The notes under the pieces are model-generated. The model searched no databases. It saw nothing but the letters and a program-made list of their open reading frames with translations, and was not told the DNA's origin. This document shows, in pieces, positions 51,452-60,234 of a DNA stretch of 64,000 nt. Within the stretch, counting starts at the first letter, position 1; each line of letters opens with the position of its first letter. Source of the stretch: Ilyobacter polytropus DSM 2926. Lineage in GTDB: Bacteria; Fusobacteriota; Fusobacteriia; Fusobacteriales; Fusobacteriaceae. The position numbers and the translations under genes are program-made. The DNA lies in contig NC_014632.1 of NCBI RefSeq assembly GCF_000165505.1, positions 806,001 through 870,000 on the forward strand. Direction: 5' to 3'.

Positions 51452-52600
51452 ATGAAAGTCGTTGTAGCGATAGATTCATTTAAAGGAAGCCTTAGCTCAC
51501 TTGAACTTGGACTGCTTATAGAAAAAGGAGTAAAAAAAGTATATAAAAATGCAGAAGTAAAAAAAGTTCCCATAGCAGATGGTGGAGAGGGGACAGTAGA
51601 AGCCCTTGTAGAGGGAACAAATGGAAAATTTGTAGACATAAAAGTACACGATCCTCTCATGAGAGTTATTGATGCAAGATACGGGATAATGGGAAATAAT
51701 GTGGCTGTTATAGAAATGGCTGAGGCCTCTGGACTGCCCCTTTTAAAACCTGAGGAAAGAGATCTAAGAAAAGCTACAACATATGGTACAGGGGAACTTA
51801 TAAAAGATGCCGTTGAAAAAGGATGTAGAGAGTTTATCATCGGTATAGGGGGAAGTGCCACAAATGATGCAGGTCTTGGAATGATGCAGGCCCTTGGATA
51901 TAAATTTATGGATAAAGATGGAGAAGTTCTTGGTTACGGTGGAGAAATAATGGAAAAAGTCGCCGAGATAGATTCTAGAGGAGCTATAGAGGGTCTTGAT
52001 AAGTGTAAATTTAATATAGCTTGTGACGTGGATAATCCTTTCTATGGGCCTAGAGGCGCTGCTCATGTATATAGCAGACAAAAGGGGGCCGATGATGAAA
52101 TGGTGGAGTATTTAGACTCATCCCTTCAAAAGCTGGCCTTGACTCTGAAGGAAAAGACATGTAAAGATATAGCAGAAATACCTGGAGCAGGAGCAGCAGG
52201 AGGTCTAGGAGGAGGATTTGTAGCCTTCTTAGACGGGGAACTGAAGCCTGGGATAGATATAATTCTTCAGGAAGTTGGACTTGCTGAGAGTATAGAGGGC
52301 GCCGACTTTGTAATAACCGGTGAAGGGAAAATAGACTTCCAGTCTATTATGGGTAAGGCCCCTATGGGTGTATCCAAACTTTCTAGAGAAAAGGGGATTC
52401 CTGTCATCGCAATCGCAGGATGTGTAGCAGATGATGCAGGAGCTATGCATGATCATGGTTTAGATGCCTTCTTCTCCACGATCAATTACCCTGTCTCTCT
52501 CGAAGATGCAATGGATAAGGAAAGAGCCGGTATTTTTGTAGAAAAGAATATAGAAGAAATATTCAGACTTGTAAAAATCTGTGAAAAAAAGTTCAGCTAA
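51452..52600 (+). CDS. Glycerate kinase, type I (GlxK/GarK)
   Basis: A 382-residue glycerate kinase that phosphorylates D-glycerate to a phosphoglycerate. The N-terminal MKVVVAIDSFKGSLSS, the PIADGGEGTVEAL segment near residue 46, the GIGGSATNDAGLGM block near 130 and GAGAAGGLGGGFVAFL near 246 are family hallmarks. In this position it would consume the glycerate left after the mannosidase acts, a step that the E. coli mng operon does not encode. GGAGGAG precedes the ATG. It lies 70 nt after mngB behind a hairpin, so it may be partly uncoupled. Confidence 0.93.
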   Translation: MKVVVAIDSFKGSLSSLELGLLIEKGVKKVYKNAEVKKVPIADGGEGTVEALVEGTNGKFVDIKVHDPLMRVIDARYGIMGNNVAVIEMAEASGLPLLKPEERDLRKATTYGTGELIKDAVEKGCREFIIGIGGSATNDAGLGMMQALGYKFMDKDGEVLGYGGEIMEKVAEIDSRGAIEGLDKCKFNIACDVDNPFYGPRGAAHVYSRQKGADDEMVEYLDSSLQKLALTLKEKTCKDIAEIPGAGAAGGLGGGFVAFLDGELKPGIDIILQEVGLAESIEGADFVITGEGKIDFQSIMGKAPMGVSKLSREKGIPVIAIAGCVADDAGAMHDHGLDAFFSTINYPVSLEDAMDKERAGIFVEKNIEEIFRLVKICEKKFS

Positions 52601-52618
52601 GTCATAGAAATACTGATA

Positions 52619-52658
52619 CAGGCTCCTTTGATATAGAGCTCTATATCAAAGGAGCCTG
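52619..52658. terminator. Perfect 40-nt palindrome between convergent genes
   Basis: Two perfect 20-bp arms (left begins CAGGCTCCTTTG, right ends CAAAGGAGCCTG) meet at GAGCTC with no loop bases of their own. It lies between glycerate kinase and the GNAT gene. The T-rich downstream stretch is short, so it may be a bidirectional terminator or another protein-binding or extruded structure. Confidence 0.7.
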
Positions 52659-52663
52659 TTTGC

Positions 52664-53095
52664 TTATGAATTAATTTTTTTATTGAGGAAATATCTTTTA
52701 ACTCCGTCTGGATATCCTTCTAAGATGCCGAATATTTTATAGCCATTACTTTGGTAAAAGCTAGGTGCCTGGAAGCTGAATGTATCTAAATGAATGAAAT
52801 TACATTTTTTTGAAGCTGCAATCTCTTCTGCTTTTTTTAACATTTTAGATCCGTATCCATGTTTTCTAAGACTTTCTTCAACCCATAAAATATCAATAAA
52901 CAGACAGGATCTGTAAAATTTTCCGATAAGTCCACCATATATTTTTTTATCGTCTCCTCTCAGAGTAATGCCAAGTTTTTCAAAAATTGGGCCATCTTTT
53001 ACAGGAGCTCTTTCTAAATTATGCTGAATAAGTTTATCCTCTATAAACTCGGCCTCTTCTTCTTTCATATCTAAATCTATTGTAAACTTTGTCAT
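52664..53095 (-). CDS. GNAT-family N-acetyltransferase
   Basis: A 143-residue acetyltransferase. The acetyl-CoA loop is RKHGYGSKMLKKAEE near residue 78, preceded by the strand FIDILWVEESL, and the C-terminal FQAPSFYQSNGYKIFGIL is typical of GNAT folds. The acceptor is unknown. Only 2 nt separate it from the DUF2207 gene upstream on the same strand, so it is probably co-transcribed with the lemA-DUF2207 pair. Confidence 0.87.
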   Translation of the reverse strand: MTKFTIDLDMKEEEAEFIEDKLIQHNLERAPVKDGPIFEKLGITLRGDDKKIYGGLIGKFYRSCLFIDILWVEESLRKHGYGSKMLKKAEEIAASKKCNFIHLDTFSFQAPSFYQSNGYKIFGILEGYPDGVKRYFLNKKINS

Positions 53096-53097
53096 AG

Positions 53098-54975
53098 TTA
53101 CCAGCTTCCGCCGCCACCGCCTCCTGAACCTCCTCCAGAAGAACCACCGCTAGAAGAAGATGACCCAGGTCTTGAGCTCATTGTGTTTCCTATAGAGTTG
53201 ACAGATTGATTTATCTCTCGTATAAAGGAATGAGTGGTAAATCCCCTATACCCCCTATACCAACGAGGTGGTTTGCTAGCGATACCGTCAAATTTGTCCG
53301 CCCATACATTTGTAACTCCAAGAACTATTGCATAAGGTAGTATGTTGTAATAGTATTGAGGATTTTTCTTTACCAGTGTTTCCAATCGGTTCTTTTCGGC
53401 ATGTATCAAAAAGTTTCTAAATCCTTTTAATTTCCCCAAAACTTCGGTACTGTATTCTGTCCTTTTAAGGGTGAATTCTGCAAGGATAAATGAAATAATA
53501 AAAATTATCGCTTTTATAACAAACTCAACTATGTTGAAGACAATACTTAAATTTGCTATTCTGAATATATTAAAGGACACAAATAATATAACTAAAAATG
53601 GTATTATATTCATTATTTTTCTTGAGAGCCTTAGTTTCATATCCTCTCTTTTAACTTCGAAATTCATAATGAATTTAACAGTTTTTTCTGTCACACCGTA
53701 AATTAATAAGGAGATGGCTCCTGCAAATGGAATACTGATATAGAGGTCTCCGGTGAGAAGATAAAATCTGGTGTAACTTTCCAAAAATACAGGAAGTATT
53801 GCCAGTACCTTCATAAAAGCAGAAAGATTTTTACTATTATTTGTATATAACGTCTGAGTCTTAAGAGACTTATGTTTTTTTATGATGCTTTTTACCTTAT
53901 TTGTAATTTTATAAAAATTATTTCTAAGAGATGATAGTTTTACCTTTTCACCGTCACCATATTTATAAAATAATTCGTTGAACATCATTGTCTCATAATA
54001 AGGTGCATCTCTTCTGTCTTTTAGTTTTATAAAAGTATAATCCTTTCCTAACAACATCTTTATCATGCCATTGGTTTCTTCCTCTTCTATTTCAATATAA
54101 CCTTTTTCAGCCCAATAAAATAAAAGTGAAGTAACATCTTTGGTATCTACCGATCCGTCTATCATGTATCCAGCTTCTGCTGGAGTAATACCTTCTGGAG
54201 GATAAAACTCAACTGACTCGATGATTTTTTTGTCTCTTCCGAAAAAGAACCATACAAATGAAATGATTGTGAGAAATAAAATTCCGGCCCATTTTTTTAA
54301 ATAGTAAAGTACATCTAGAGGCCCATTGAATTTAGAGGTATTTCTGTAGTACCCTTCTGGGAGGGGAAGAGCTATTGTCAAAGCTTCTCTAGGACCTAAA
54401 GGTTTCAGAGTCTCTCCACTTATGGTGTTTTTCTCTATACGATAGTCTATACCAGAGCTGTCTGTGCTTCCTCTGATTCCAGATGTAAAGTTTACCTTGC
54501 TTTTGTCAAAATCTGACGGCATCTCTATGGTAAATTTAACTTTTTTTATGGTTGTATCCCATCTGTCCCCTATAATATTGTGATAAAATTCATCCATTTT
54601 TTTATTGCCGTCATCTCCTACAGTATAGTCATAGGAAATAATATATTTTTTCTCTCCTAAAACAAATCTATAGGGGTCTCCTATTTTTATTCGGGTATTA
54701 CTTCCAGAACGTAGCTTTTTGAAAGGTGATCCCTTTACTGCTATGTTGTCAATTTTTACATTTTTCCCATTATAGGTAGATGGAATATCCCGGTAGATTC
54801 CGTGTCTCTCTGTGTCAAAATTTACAAGTAGTTCTTCTTGGATATTATAGCTGTTATTTTCATTTACCTTTATGTCTACAATATAATTTTCTATTGTAAA
54901 GTATTCCTGTCCATAGGCTCCTATAGACAAAACCAGTAGTAGCACAAGGATGTATTTAAAACTTGACCTGAACAT
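53098..54975 (-). CDS. DUF2207 membrane protein with a Gly/Ser-rich tail
   Basis: About 625 residues. An N-terminal signal helix (MFRSSFKYILVLLLVLSIGAYG) leads to an extracytoplasmic domain (IENYIVDIKVNENNSYNIQEEL, the DUF2207 start). A membrane helix near residue 235 is followed by a domain and a multi-helix hydrophobic region near 395-500, then a low-complexity tail, GSSSSSGGSSGGGSGGGGGGSW. Function is unknown; DUF2207 proteins are regularly paired with LemA. The frame is open from 55005, but AAGGAG is spaced for ATG 54975, giving a 20-nt overlap with lemA and likely translational coupling. Confidence 0.82.
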   Translation of the reverse strand: MFRSSFKYILVLLLVLSIGAYGQEYFTIENYIVDIKVNENNSYNIQEELLVNFDTERHGIYRDIPSTYNGKNVKIDNIAVKGSPFKKLRSGSNTRIKIGDPYRFVLGEKKYIISYDYTVGDDGNKKMDEFYHNIIGDRWDTTIKKVKFTIEMPSDFDKSKVNFTSGIRGSTDSSGIDYRIEKNTISGETLKPLGPREALTIALPLPEGYYRNTSKFNGPLDVLYYLKKWAGILFLTIISFVWFFFGRDKKIIESVEFYPPEGITPAEAGYMIDGSVDTKDVTSLLFYWAEKGYIEIEEEETNGMIKMLLGKDYTFIKLKDRRDAPYYETMMFNELFYKYGDGEKVKLSSLRNNFYKITNKVKSIIKKHKSLKTQTLYTNNSKNLSAFMKVLAILPVFLESYTRFYLLTGDLYISIPFAGAISLLIYGVTEKTVKFIMNFEVKREDMKLRLSRKIMNIIPFLVILFVSFNIFRIANLSIVFNIVEFVIKAIIFIISFILAEFTLKRTEYSTEVLGKLKGFRNFLIHAEKNRLETLVKKNPQYYYNILPYAIVLGVTNVWADKFDGIASKPPRWYRGYRGFTTHSFIREINQSVNSIGNTMSSRPGSSSSSGGSSGGGSGGGGGGSW

Positions 54976-55501
54976 TTGATCTCTCCTTTTCATCTGTAAT
55001 TTCAAAATACTCTTTTTGTGTAAAAGAGAATATCTTTGCTATAATCAGGCTTGGAAAGGTTTCACACTTTGTGTTAAAGGACCTCACCACACCGTTATAA
55101 TATTTTCTAGACTGAAGAATATCTCCCTCTATAGTTTCGAGCTGTCCCTGAAGTTTCATAAAGTTACCGTTAGCCTTTAGATCAGGATAGCTTTCAGACA
55201 GTGCAAAGATAGTTTTTAGTGCCCCTGTGAGTTCTCCTTCCATCTTTTGACGGTCTTTGAGATTCCCCGCATTCATAGCCATATTTCTTTTTTCTATGAC
55301 ATTTTCAAGGGTCTTACTTTCATGGGTGGCATATCCCTTTACCGTCTCTACCAGATTTGGTATAAGATCGTATCTTTTCTTTAAATAGACATCCATTGTT
55401 GAAAATGCCTCTTCTACAATATTCTGTAGCTGAACAAAACCGTTGTAGCTCATTGTAGTATAAATTCCTGCGATTAACATAATCGCTGCAAAAAGAATCA
55501 T
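54956..55501 (-). CDS. lemA: LemA-family membrane protein
   Basis: A 181-residue protein with an N-terminal membrane anchor (MILFAAIMLIAGIYTTMSY) and the LemA core helices: the family motif KKRYDLIPNLVETVKGYATHE near residue 42, FALSESYPDLKANGNFMKLQ near 106 and SRKYYNGVVRSFNTKCETFPS near 138. Its exact role is unknown, though LemA proteins often work with a DUF2207 partner. GGGGAGG lies 6 nt before ATG 55501; earlier in-frame starts are within the ribosome binding site region. It overlaps the DUF2207 start by 20 nt. Confidence 0.9.
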   Translation of the reverse strand: MILFAAIMLIAGIYTTMSYNGFVQLQNIVEEAFSTMDVYLKKRYDLIPNLVETVKGYATHESKTLENVIEKRNMAMNAGNLKDRQKMEGELTGALKTIFALSESYPDLKANGNFMKLQGQLETIEGDILQSRKYYNGVVRSFNTKCETFPSLIIAKIFSFTQKEYFEITDEKERSNVQVKF

Positions 55502-55746
55502 ATTTTTCCTCCCCTTCATAATCACTTAATTTCATGATACCATAACCAAAGCCGCGAAACAATGCACATCTAATTTTTCAGATTTTGATTTTTCCACAAT
55601 ATTTTAAATTATGAAAATCTATTGGTATTCAAAAAAATTGTTCAAAAGATTATATTTTATGTTTCAACTCTATTTTACCCCATTTAATCCCAATGTTAAA
55701 AGGTTTTTTATATTTGCAAGAGTATATCAATTATGAGGTGGTTTTC

Positions 55747-57024
55747 ATGAAGTTCATCAACAATCTAAGAAGTATTTACAGTAATATAATGAATGAAAGT
55801 CTTTATACATATGATTCTAGTAAGAAAAAGGCGGCCTCACTGGTGAGAATGGTTGTTTTCACTGCAGAAAATTACAAAAAAACCCGTTCAAATTTATGGG
55901 CATCTTCGATATCCTATTATGCCCTCCTATCTATAGTTCCCATTCTAGCAATAGCTTTTAGTATAGCCAAGGGACTAGGAGTAGAAGAGTTAATAAGAAA
56001 TGAGATTTTAAAAAATTCTCCTCTTCAGGAGGATGCTCTGGAAAAACTTATTCTCTTTTCTGAAAAATTAATGTCTAGTGCCAAAGGCGGAGTACTTGCA
56101 GGAGTAGGATTTGTATTTTTGGGCTGGTCGGTAATAAAGATTTTTACTCTAATAGAAAAATCCTTTAATGAAATATGGGGAGTAAAAAGACAGCGAAGTA
56201 TAATCAGAAAATTTACAGACTATTTTTCCATAGTTCTTATGTTTCCAATGGTTTTACTGCTTTCAAACGGTGTAATTACGACACTTCAGATGCATTTTAT
56301 AAGTGAGGGGTCTCCTTTGTTTTTTATAATACACTGGATACCTTATTTGCTGTTAATATCCTTTTTCACTTTGCTTTACCTTATTATTCCTAATACAAAG
56401 GTTAATTTTTCCCATGCTCTGTTGGCAGGGCTAGTTGTGGGGATACTTTTTCAAGGGCTTCAGCTTTCCATGATAAAATTTCAGGTTATACTTTTAAACT
56501 ACAACAAGGTATACGGAAGTTTTTCAGTGATACCCATATTTATGATTTGGCAGAAGATAGTCTGGATAATAATAATTTTAGGTGCTCATCTGTCTTTTAT
56601 ACTTCAAAACTCTTATAAGTTCAGCTATACAATAGCAGGAGTAAATTTAACTTTTGCTTCTAAACGGGATATACTATTTATTATATGTCATGTTATGGCA
56701 AAAAATTATCAAGAGGAAGGACCCTCCTTAACAGCGGACTTCATAGCTGAAAAACTTTCTATAGCCACAGGAACAATAAGTGAGATGCTAGAGATTCTTC
56801 TTCAGTTAGACATTGTTGTCGAGCTTTTTTCTCCTGTTGAGGACAGGGAGTTCAAACTAAAAAAGAATATAAACACTTTTACAGTAAAGGAGTTTGTAGA
56901 CCTTCTTGAAAACTATGGATTTATTCAAAATATTCAGGGTGATGAGGAGATTATGTCTACAGTTACAAATTTTCATAAAATTTACCGAGGAAATAAATTG
57001 GAGACACTTATCAAAGATGTTTAG
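55747..57024 (+). CDS. YihY/BrkB-family inner-membrane protein
   Basis: A 425-residue protein. The hydrophobic core (about residues 45-300) has the YihY pattern: SNLWASSISYYALLSIVPILAIAFS, LGWSVIKIFTLIEKSFNEIWG, and FSVIPIFMIWQKIVWIIIILGAHLSFI. The last 120 residues form a soluble winged-helix-like region (ATGTISEMLEILLQLDIV), found in a subset of the family. Function is unknown; it was once misassigned as RNase BN. The ATG follows GAGGTG by six bases. The SIMPL-domain gene begins 13 nt after its stop. Confidence 0.88.
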   Translation: MKFINNLRSIYSNIMNESLYTYDSSKKKAASLVRMVVFTAENYKKTRSNLWASSISYYALLSIVPILAIAFSIAKGLGVEELIRNEILKNSPLQEDALEKLILFSEKLMSSAKGGVLAGVGFVFLGWSVIKIFTLIEKSFNEIWGVKRQRSIIRKFTDYFSIVLMFPMVLLLSNGVITTLQMHFISEGSPLFFIIHWIPYLLLISFFTLLYLIIPNTKVNFSHALLAGLVVGILFQGLQLSMIKFQVILLNYNKVYGSFSVIPIFMIWQKIVWIIIILGAHLSFILQNSYKFSYTIAGVNLTFASKRDILFIICHVMAKNYQEEGPSLTADFIAEKLSIATGTISEMLEILLQLDIVVELFSPVEDREFKLKKNINTFTVKEFVDLLENYGFIQNIQGDEEIMSTVTNFHKIYRGNKLETLIKDV

Positions 57025-57037
57025 CAGGAGGTTATAT

Positions 57038-57727
57038 ATGAAGAAAATAGTAGTTCTGATGATGTTCTGTTTATTTGTGTTAAGCTATGGTGAAACACCT
57101 ATAACCAGAACCATAAATGTCCAGGGTAATTCACAAGTATCTGCAGTACCAGATACTGTGACAATAACTGCCATGGCAGAAACAAGAGACATAGAGCTTT
57201 CAAAGGCTGCAAATGAAAATAATAAAATAATAAGAAATGCCAGAGAATTTTTGCTGAGAGAGGGAATAAGAAAGGATGAAATTTATACTTCCAGATACAC
57301 TGTATCTCAGCAAATAGAAAGATTGTCAAAAAATGTTCCTGGAGTAAGAAAGTATTTTGTTAAAAACCAGATTGTTATAACTTCAAAAAAAATAGATAAG
57401 ATAGGAGAGATAATAACAGCTCTTGAAAAGGCAAAAATAAACAACGTTCAGGGTCTGAGTTATTCCTCTTCTAAAAGCAAAAAATATGAAAAAGAGGCTA
57501 TGGTTCTAGCTTATAAAGATGCAAAGGAAAAGGCTGAAGCAATAGCAGCCCTAGAAAACTATTCCATTATTCCTATGTCGATCAACTCAAGTGTTTATTT
57601 CCCTAGAAATACAAATTATATGGTTCAGGCAGATAGTTTTTCAAAAGCTGCCCCTGCCCCTATATACACTCCCAAAACCATTGATATAACTGGAAATATA
57701 AATGTTACTTTCCAACTAAAAAAATAA
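57038..57727 (+). CDS. SIMPL-domain (DUF541) exported protein
   Basis: A 229-residue protein with a Sec signal peptide (MKKIVVLMMFCLFVLSYG) and a SIMPL/DUF541 domain: TRTINVQGNSQVSAVPDTVTI, the ENNKIIRNAREFLLREGI helix, TSRYTVSQQIE near residue 87, and the SKKIDKIGEIITALEKAKI and EKEAMVLAYKDAKEKAEAIAAL helices. Such proteins (for example YggE) sit in the periplasm and are linked to stress resistance, without a known activity. GCAGGAGG precedes the ATG. A strong terminator follows, closing the YihY-SIMPL unit. Confidence 0.87.
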   Translation: MKKIVVLMMFCLFVLSYGETPITRTINVQGNSQVSAVPDTVTITAMAETRDIELSKAANENNKIIRNAREFLLREGIRKDEIYTSRYTVSQQIERLSKNVPGVRKYFVKNQIVITSKKIDKIGEIITALEKAKINNVQGLSYSSSKSKKYEKEAMVLAYKDAKEKAEAIAALENYSIIPMSINSSVYFPRNTNYMVQADSFSKAAPAPIYTPKTIDITGNINVTFQLKK

Positions 57728-57750
57728 AGGGCTTTCACCCTTTATTTTTT
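57722..57750 (+). terminator. Terminator of the YihY-SIMPL unit
   Basis: AAATAAAGGG, 6-nt loop, CCCTTTATTT, then a T run. The stem starts inside the stop codon region. Confidence 0.87.
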
Positions 57751-57775
57751 TACCTATTATCTTTTTAATGTCAAT

Positions 57776-58282
57776 TTAATCGTCTAAAAAGGGTTCATAG
57801 TTTGCATTTCTTTTGCTTATATAATTTACTTCGGCTTTTTTCAAGATAAATATCATAAAGAAAACTATAACAGTGACCACGAATCCTAAAAAGTAAAACC
57901 CCATACCAAATGCTATTCCGATAGCTGCGACTACCCATATTATAGCTGCTGTGGTTATACCCTTTATACTTCCTTTTTCGTGTATAATGGCTCCTGCACC
58001 TAAAAATCCTACTCCTGATATAATCTGAGCCGTCATTCTAGCAAGGTCACTTTTAAATACAAGGGCATTATTGGGGTCTGAGGCGATAAGCTCTAAAGAA
58101 TCCCTAATAATAAGTACCTGTATTACCGATATTGTAGCAGCTCCGACGCACACTAGCATATTAGTCACAAATCCAGCTGCTTTTCCTCTTCTTTCCCGTT
58201 CCCATCCAATGATTCCTCCTGCTAAAAGTGCACTGCAGACTCTCAAAACAATCTCCCACTCATCTATCATATATCTTTCCAT
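57776..58282 (-). CDS. MgtC/SapB-family inner-membrane protein
   Basis: A 168-residue MgtC-family protein with about five helices. The conserved block LLAGGIIGWERERRGKAAGFVTNMLVCVGAATISV (from residue 16), TAQIISGVGFLGAGAIIHEKGSIKGITTAAIIW near residue 75, and a hydrophobic C-terminus are present, without the soluble ACT-like tail of some MgtC proteins. MgtC is tied to magnesium limitation and ATP synthase inhibition, but many relatives have unknown roles. AAGGAG is placed for ATG 58282; the frame opens seven codons earlier. Confidence 0.88.
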   Translation of the reverse strand: MERYMIDEWEIVLRVCSALLAGGIIGWERERRGKAAGFVTNMLVCVGAATISVIQVLIIRDSLELIASDPNNALVFKSDLARMTAQIISGVGFLGAGAIIHEKGSIKGITTAAIIWVVAAIGIAFGMGFYFLGFVVTVIVFFMIFILKKAEVNYISKRNANYEPFLDD

Positions 58283-58315
58283 AAATATCTCCTTATATAG
58301 CAAAGTATTGTCAAA

Positions 58316-58352
58316 ATAAAAACCGTCCCGGACAAACCCTGACGGTTTTTAA
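58316..58352. terminator. Terminator between MgtC and dipeptidase genes
   Basis: AAAAACCGTC pairs with GACGGTTTTT across a 13-nt loop. It lies directly after the minus-strand dipeptidase stop, so it serves that gene. Confidence 0.75.
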
Positions 58353-58355
58353 ATA

Positions 58356-59741
58356 TTATTTTGCAAGTTTATATATGGCTTCAGTGTATATTTTGAGCCA
58401 AGTATCTATTTTACTTATCTCAAGATATTCATCTTTTTGATGCATATTGTCCTCTTGATCGTGTAAGAGAGAACCAAATGCTACGCAGTTTTTAATAGCT
58501 CTGGCGTAGGTACCTCCCCCTATAGCGATAGGCTCGGCTTCTAAGTCACCAGTCACATCCTTATAGACATCCATAAGTGTTTTTACAAGGAAGTGATCTC
58601 TAGGAATGTATAGAGGGTCCTTACCTCCAACTACTTCCATTTCCATCCCAAATTCTGAAGCATTTTTTTCTAGCCCATCGAGCACTGAATCTTTTTCTAT
58701 AGTCACAGGATATCTTATATCAAATGAGATTTCCAGGCTGTTTTTTTCTAGAGAGATCATACCTATGTTGAGGGTAAGTTCGCCAGAATCTTTATCTTCA
58801 AAGTTTACATCCATAGATGCGCCGTTAGTCTCCATCTTTATCTTTTCAGAGAAAAATTTTGCTATCTCTTCTAAAGGTCCACCTTTATATCCTGATTCAG
58901 AGATGCATTTCATCAGTGCGGAGATAGCATTATATCCCTTATCAGGTCGAGAAGCATGGGCAGATTTACCATTTGATGTAAAAATAATATTTCCTGATTT
59001 TTTTTCCACTTCTAGTTTATAATCTTTATCTTTATTGAAAGAATCAATATAATCTAAAATTATTTTTCCAGAGTCCTCTGAAATCTCTAAAAATGCTTTT
59101 TCAGAAACAGAATTAAAGGCATTTCCACCTTTTATTTTGATGTTCTCTGAATCTTCATAGTTTTTCTTTAAAACTACCTGCATAATTCCCTTCTCAGCAA
59201 AGGTAACAGGGAAAGTAGAGTCAGGTGTAAAAGAAAGTTCTGGATGAGGCATATTAAGTTTTCCAAAATAATGATCCATGCATCCCCAACCTGATTCTTC
59301 ATTGGCACCTAGAATCATTCTTATTTTTTTATCTGTTTTAAGTCCAGAATCTTTTATGGCTTTCATTGCATAAAGGCATGTTATCATAGGACCCTTGTCA
59401 TCAAGAACTCCACGTCCGAATATTTTGCCATCTCCGATTTCTCCTGCATAGGGAGGATGGCTCCATCCTTCACCTTCTGGAACCACATCTACATGGCCTA
59501 ATATACCTATTGTCTCTTCACCAGAACCAAAGTCTATATGACCTGCATAATTATCAAAGTTTTTTACTTCAAAGCCCATACTTTCTCCCAACTGAAGAAA
59601 ATATTTAAGTGCCTCTGCAGGTCCCTTTCCGAAAGGTTTACCAGGAAGCGGAGCCTCCTCTACACTTTTTATTCTAACAGCTTCTTGTATTGATTTTATT
59701 ACATCTTCTTTGTAACTTATAGCTTTTTCCTGTAAGTTCAT
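58356..59741 (-). CDS. pepV: PepV/Sapep-type M20 dipeptidase
   Basis: A 461-residue zinc dipeptidase. The metal-binding motifs are LGHVDVVPEGEGW near residue 80, GVLDDKGP near 114 (Asp ligand) and GANEESGWGC near 147 (catalytic Glu); the lid domain follows at residues 190-330. GGGTYARAIKNCVAFGS near 410 is typical of the PepV group, which cleaves dipeptides and aminoacyl-histidine. No signal peptide is seen, so it is cytosolic and may process imported peptides. It is monocistronic with a terminator. Confidence 0.92.
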   Translation of the reverse strand: MNLQEKAISYKEDVIKSIQEAVRIKSVEEAPLPGKPFGKGPAEALKYFLQLGESMGFEVKNFDNYAGHIDFGSGEETIGILGHVDVVPEGEGWSHPPYAGEIGDGKIFGRGVLDDKGPMITCLYAMKAIKDSGLKTDKKIRMILGANEESGWGCMDHYFGKLNMPHPELSFTPDSTFPVTFAEKGIMQVVLKKNYEDSENIKIKGGNAFNSVSEKAFLEISEDSGKIILDYIDSFNKDKDYKLEVEKKSGNIIFTSNGKSAHASRPDKGYNAISALMKCISESGYKGGPLEEIAKFFSEKIKMETNGASMDVNFEDKDSGELTLNIGMISLEKNSLEISFDIRYPVTIEKDSVLDGLEKNASEFGMEMEVVGGKDPLYIPRDHFLVKTLMDVYKDVTGDLEAEPIAIGGGTYARAIKNCVAFGSLLHDQEDNMHQKDEYLEISKIDTWLKIYTEAIYKLAK

Positions 59742-59847
59742 CCAAGTATCCTCCCAAAATTATTTTATAGATAAAATTATAACATATATCAGACTTGGTT
59801 GCGAAGGTTTCAGTCTTTTATCTAAAATAAATAAAATGACTTATTTT

Positions 59848-60123
59848 TTAGAATAGAACATCTGCATATTCTTCATATCTTCTGAAAAAAGTAACTGCAA
59901 AGCTGCAAACCGGTATTATCTTGTAGCTGTTTTCTCTTGCGTATTTTACACACTCGATTGCAAGTTCTTTTGCCAATCCTTCACCTCTGTGATCTGGCTC
60001 GACATATGTATGGTTTATAGCTATTTTTCCCTCTCCGCCGTAGACATAAGTAAGCTCAGCTATTCTTAGTCCCTTTTGCTCAATATAAAATATTTTCTCA
60101 CTTTCATTGTGTAATATCTCCAT
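59848..60123 (-). CDS. Short GNAT-like (YjdJ/NATD1-type) N-acetyltransferase
   Basis: A 91-residue minimal GNAT domain: FYIEQKGLRIAELTYVYG at the start, INHTYVEPDHRGEGLAKELAIECVKYARENSYKIIPVCSF containing the acetyl-CoA loop RGEGLAKEL, and a C-terminal TFFRRYEEY. The short length, Cys in PVCSF and the EPDHRGEG motif are typical of the YjdJ group, for which the acceptor is unknown. TGGAGGTG is spaced for ATG 60123; the frame opens 15 nt earlier. Monocistronic. Confidence 0.85.
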   Translation of the reverse strand: MEILHNESEKIFYIEQKGLRIAELTYVYGGEGKIAINHTYVEPDHRGEGLAKELAIECVKYARENSYKIIPVCSFAVTFFRRYEEYADVLF

Positions 60124-60190
60124 ATTAAACACCTCCATTATAAATTATTTTATAATTTTCTATGTTTCCTTTCTTTTTTTTGATTAAATA

Positions 60191-60220
60191 AAAAAAACTT
60201 CTACGAAATTATAGAAGGTT
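60191..60220 (-). terminator. Terminator of the MerR regulator gene
   Basis: CTTCTA pairs with TAGAAG across an 8-nt loop, extended by AA/TT, with a seven-T run on the minus strand. It starts about 12 nt after the stop. Confidence 0.7.
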
Positions 60221-60234
60221 TAAGAAATATGCTC

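Noticed and set aside
51421-51861. 146-codon minus-strand frame antisense to glycerate kinase
   Set aside because: The sense strand encodes all glycerate kinase motifs; the antisense frame is Ser/Pro/Phe-rich shadow sequence.
55693-55746. Earlier start for the YihY protein
   Set aside because: The 18 extra codons have no ribosome binding site, while GAGGTG is correctly spaced for ATG 55747.
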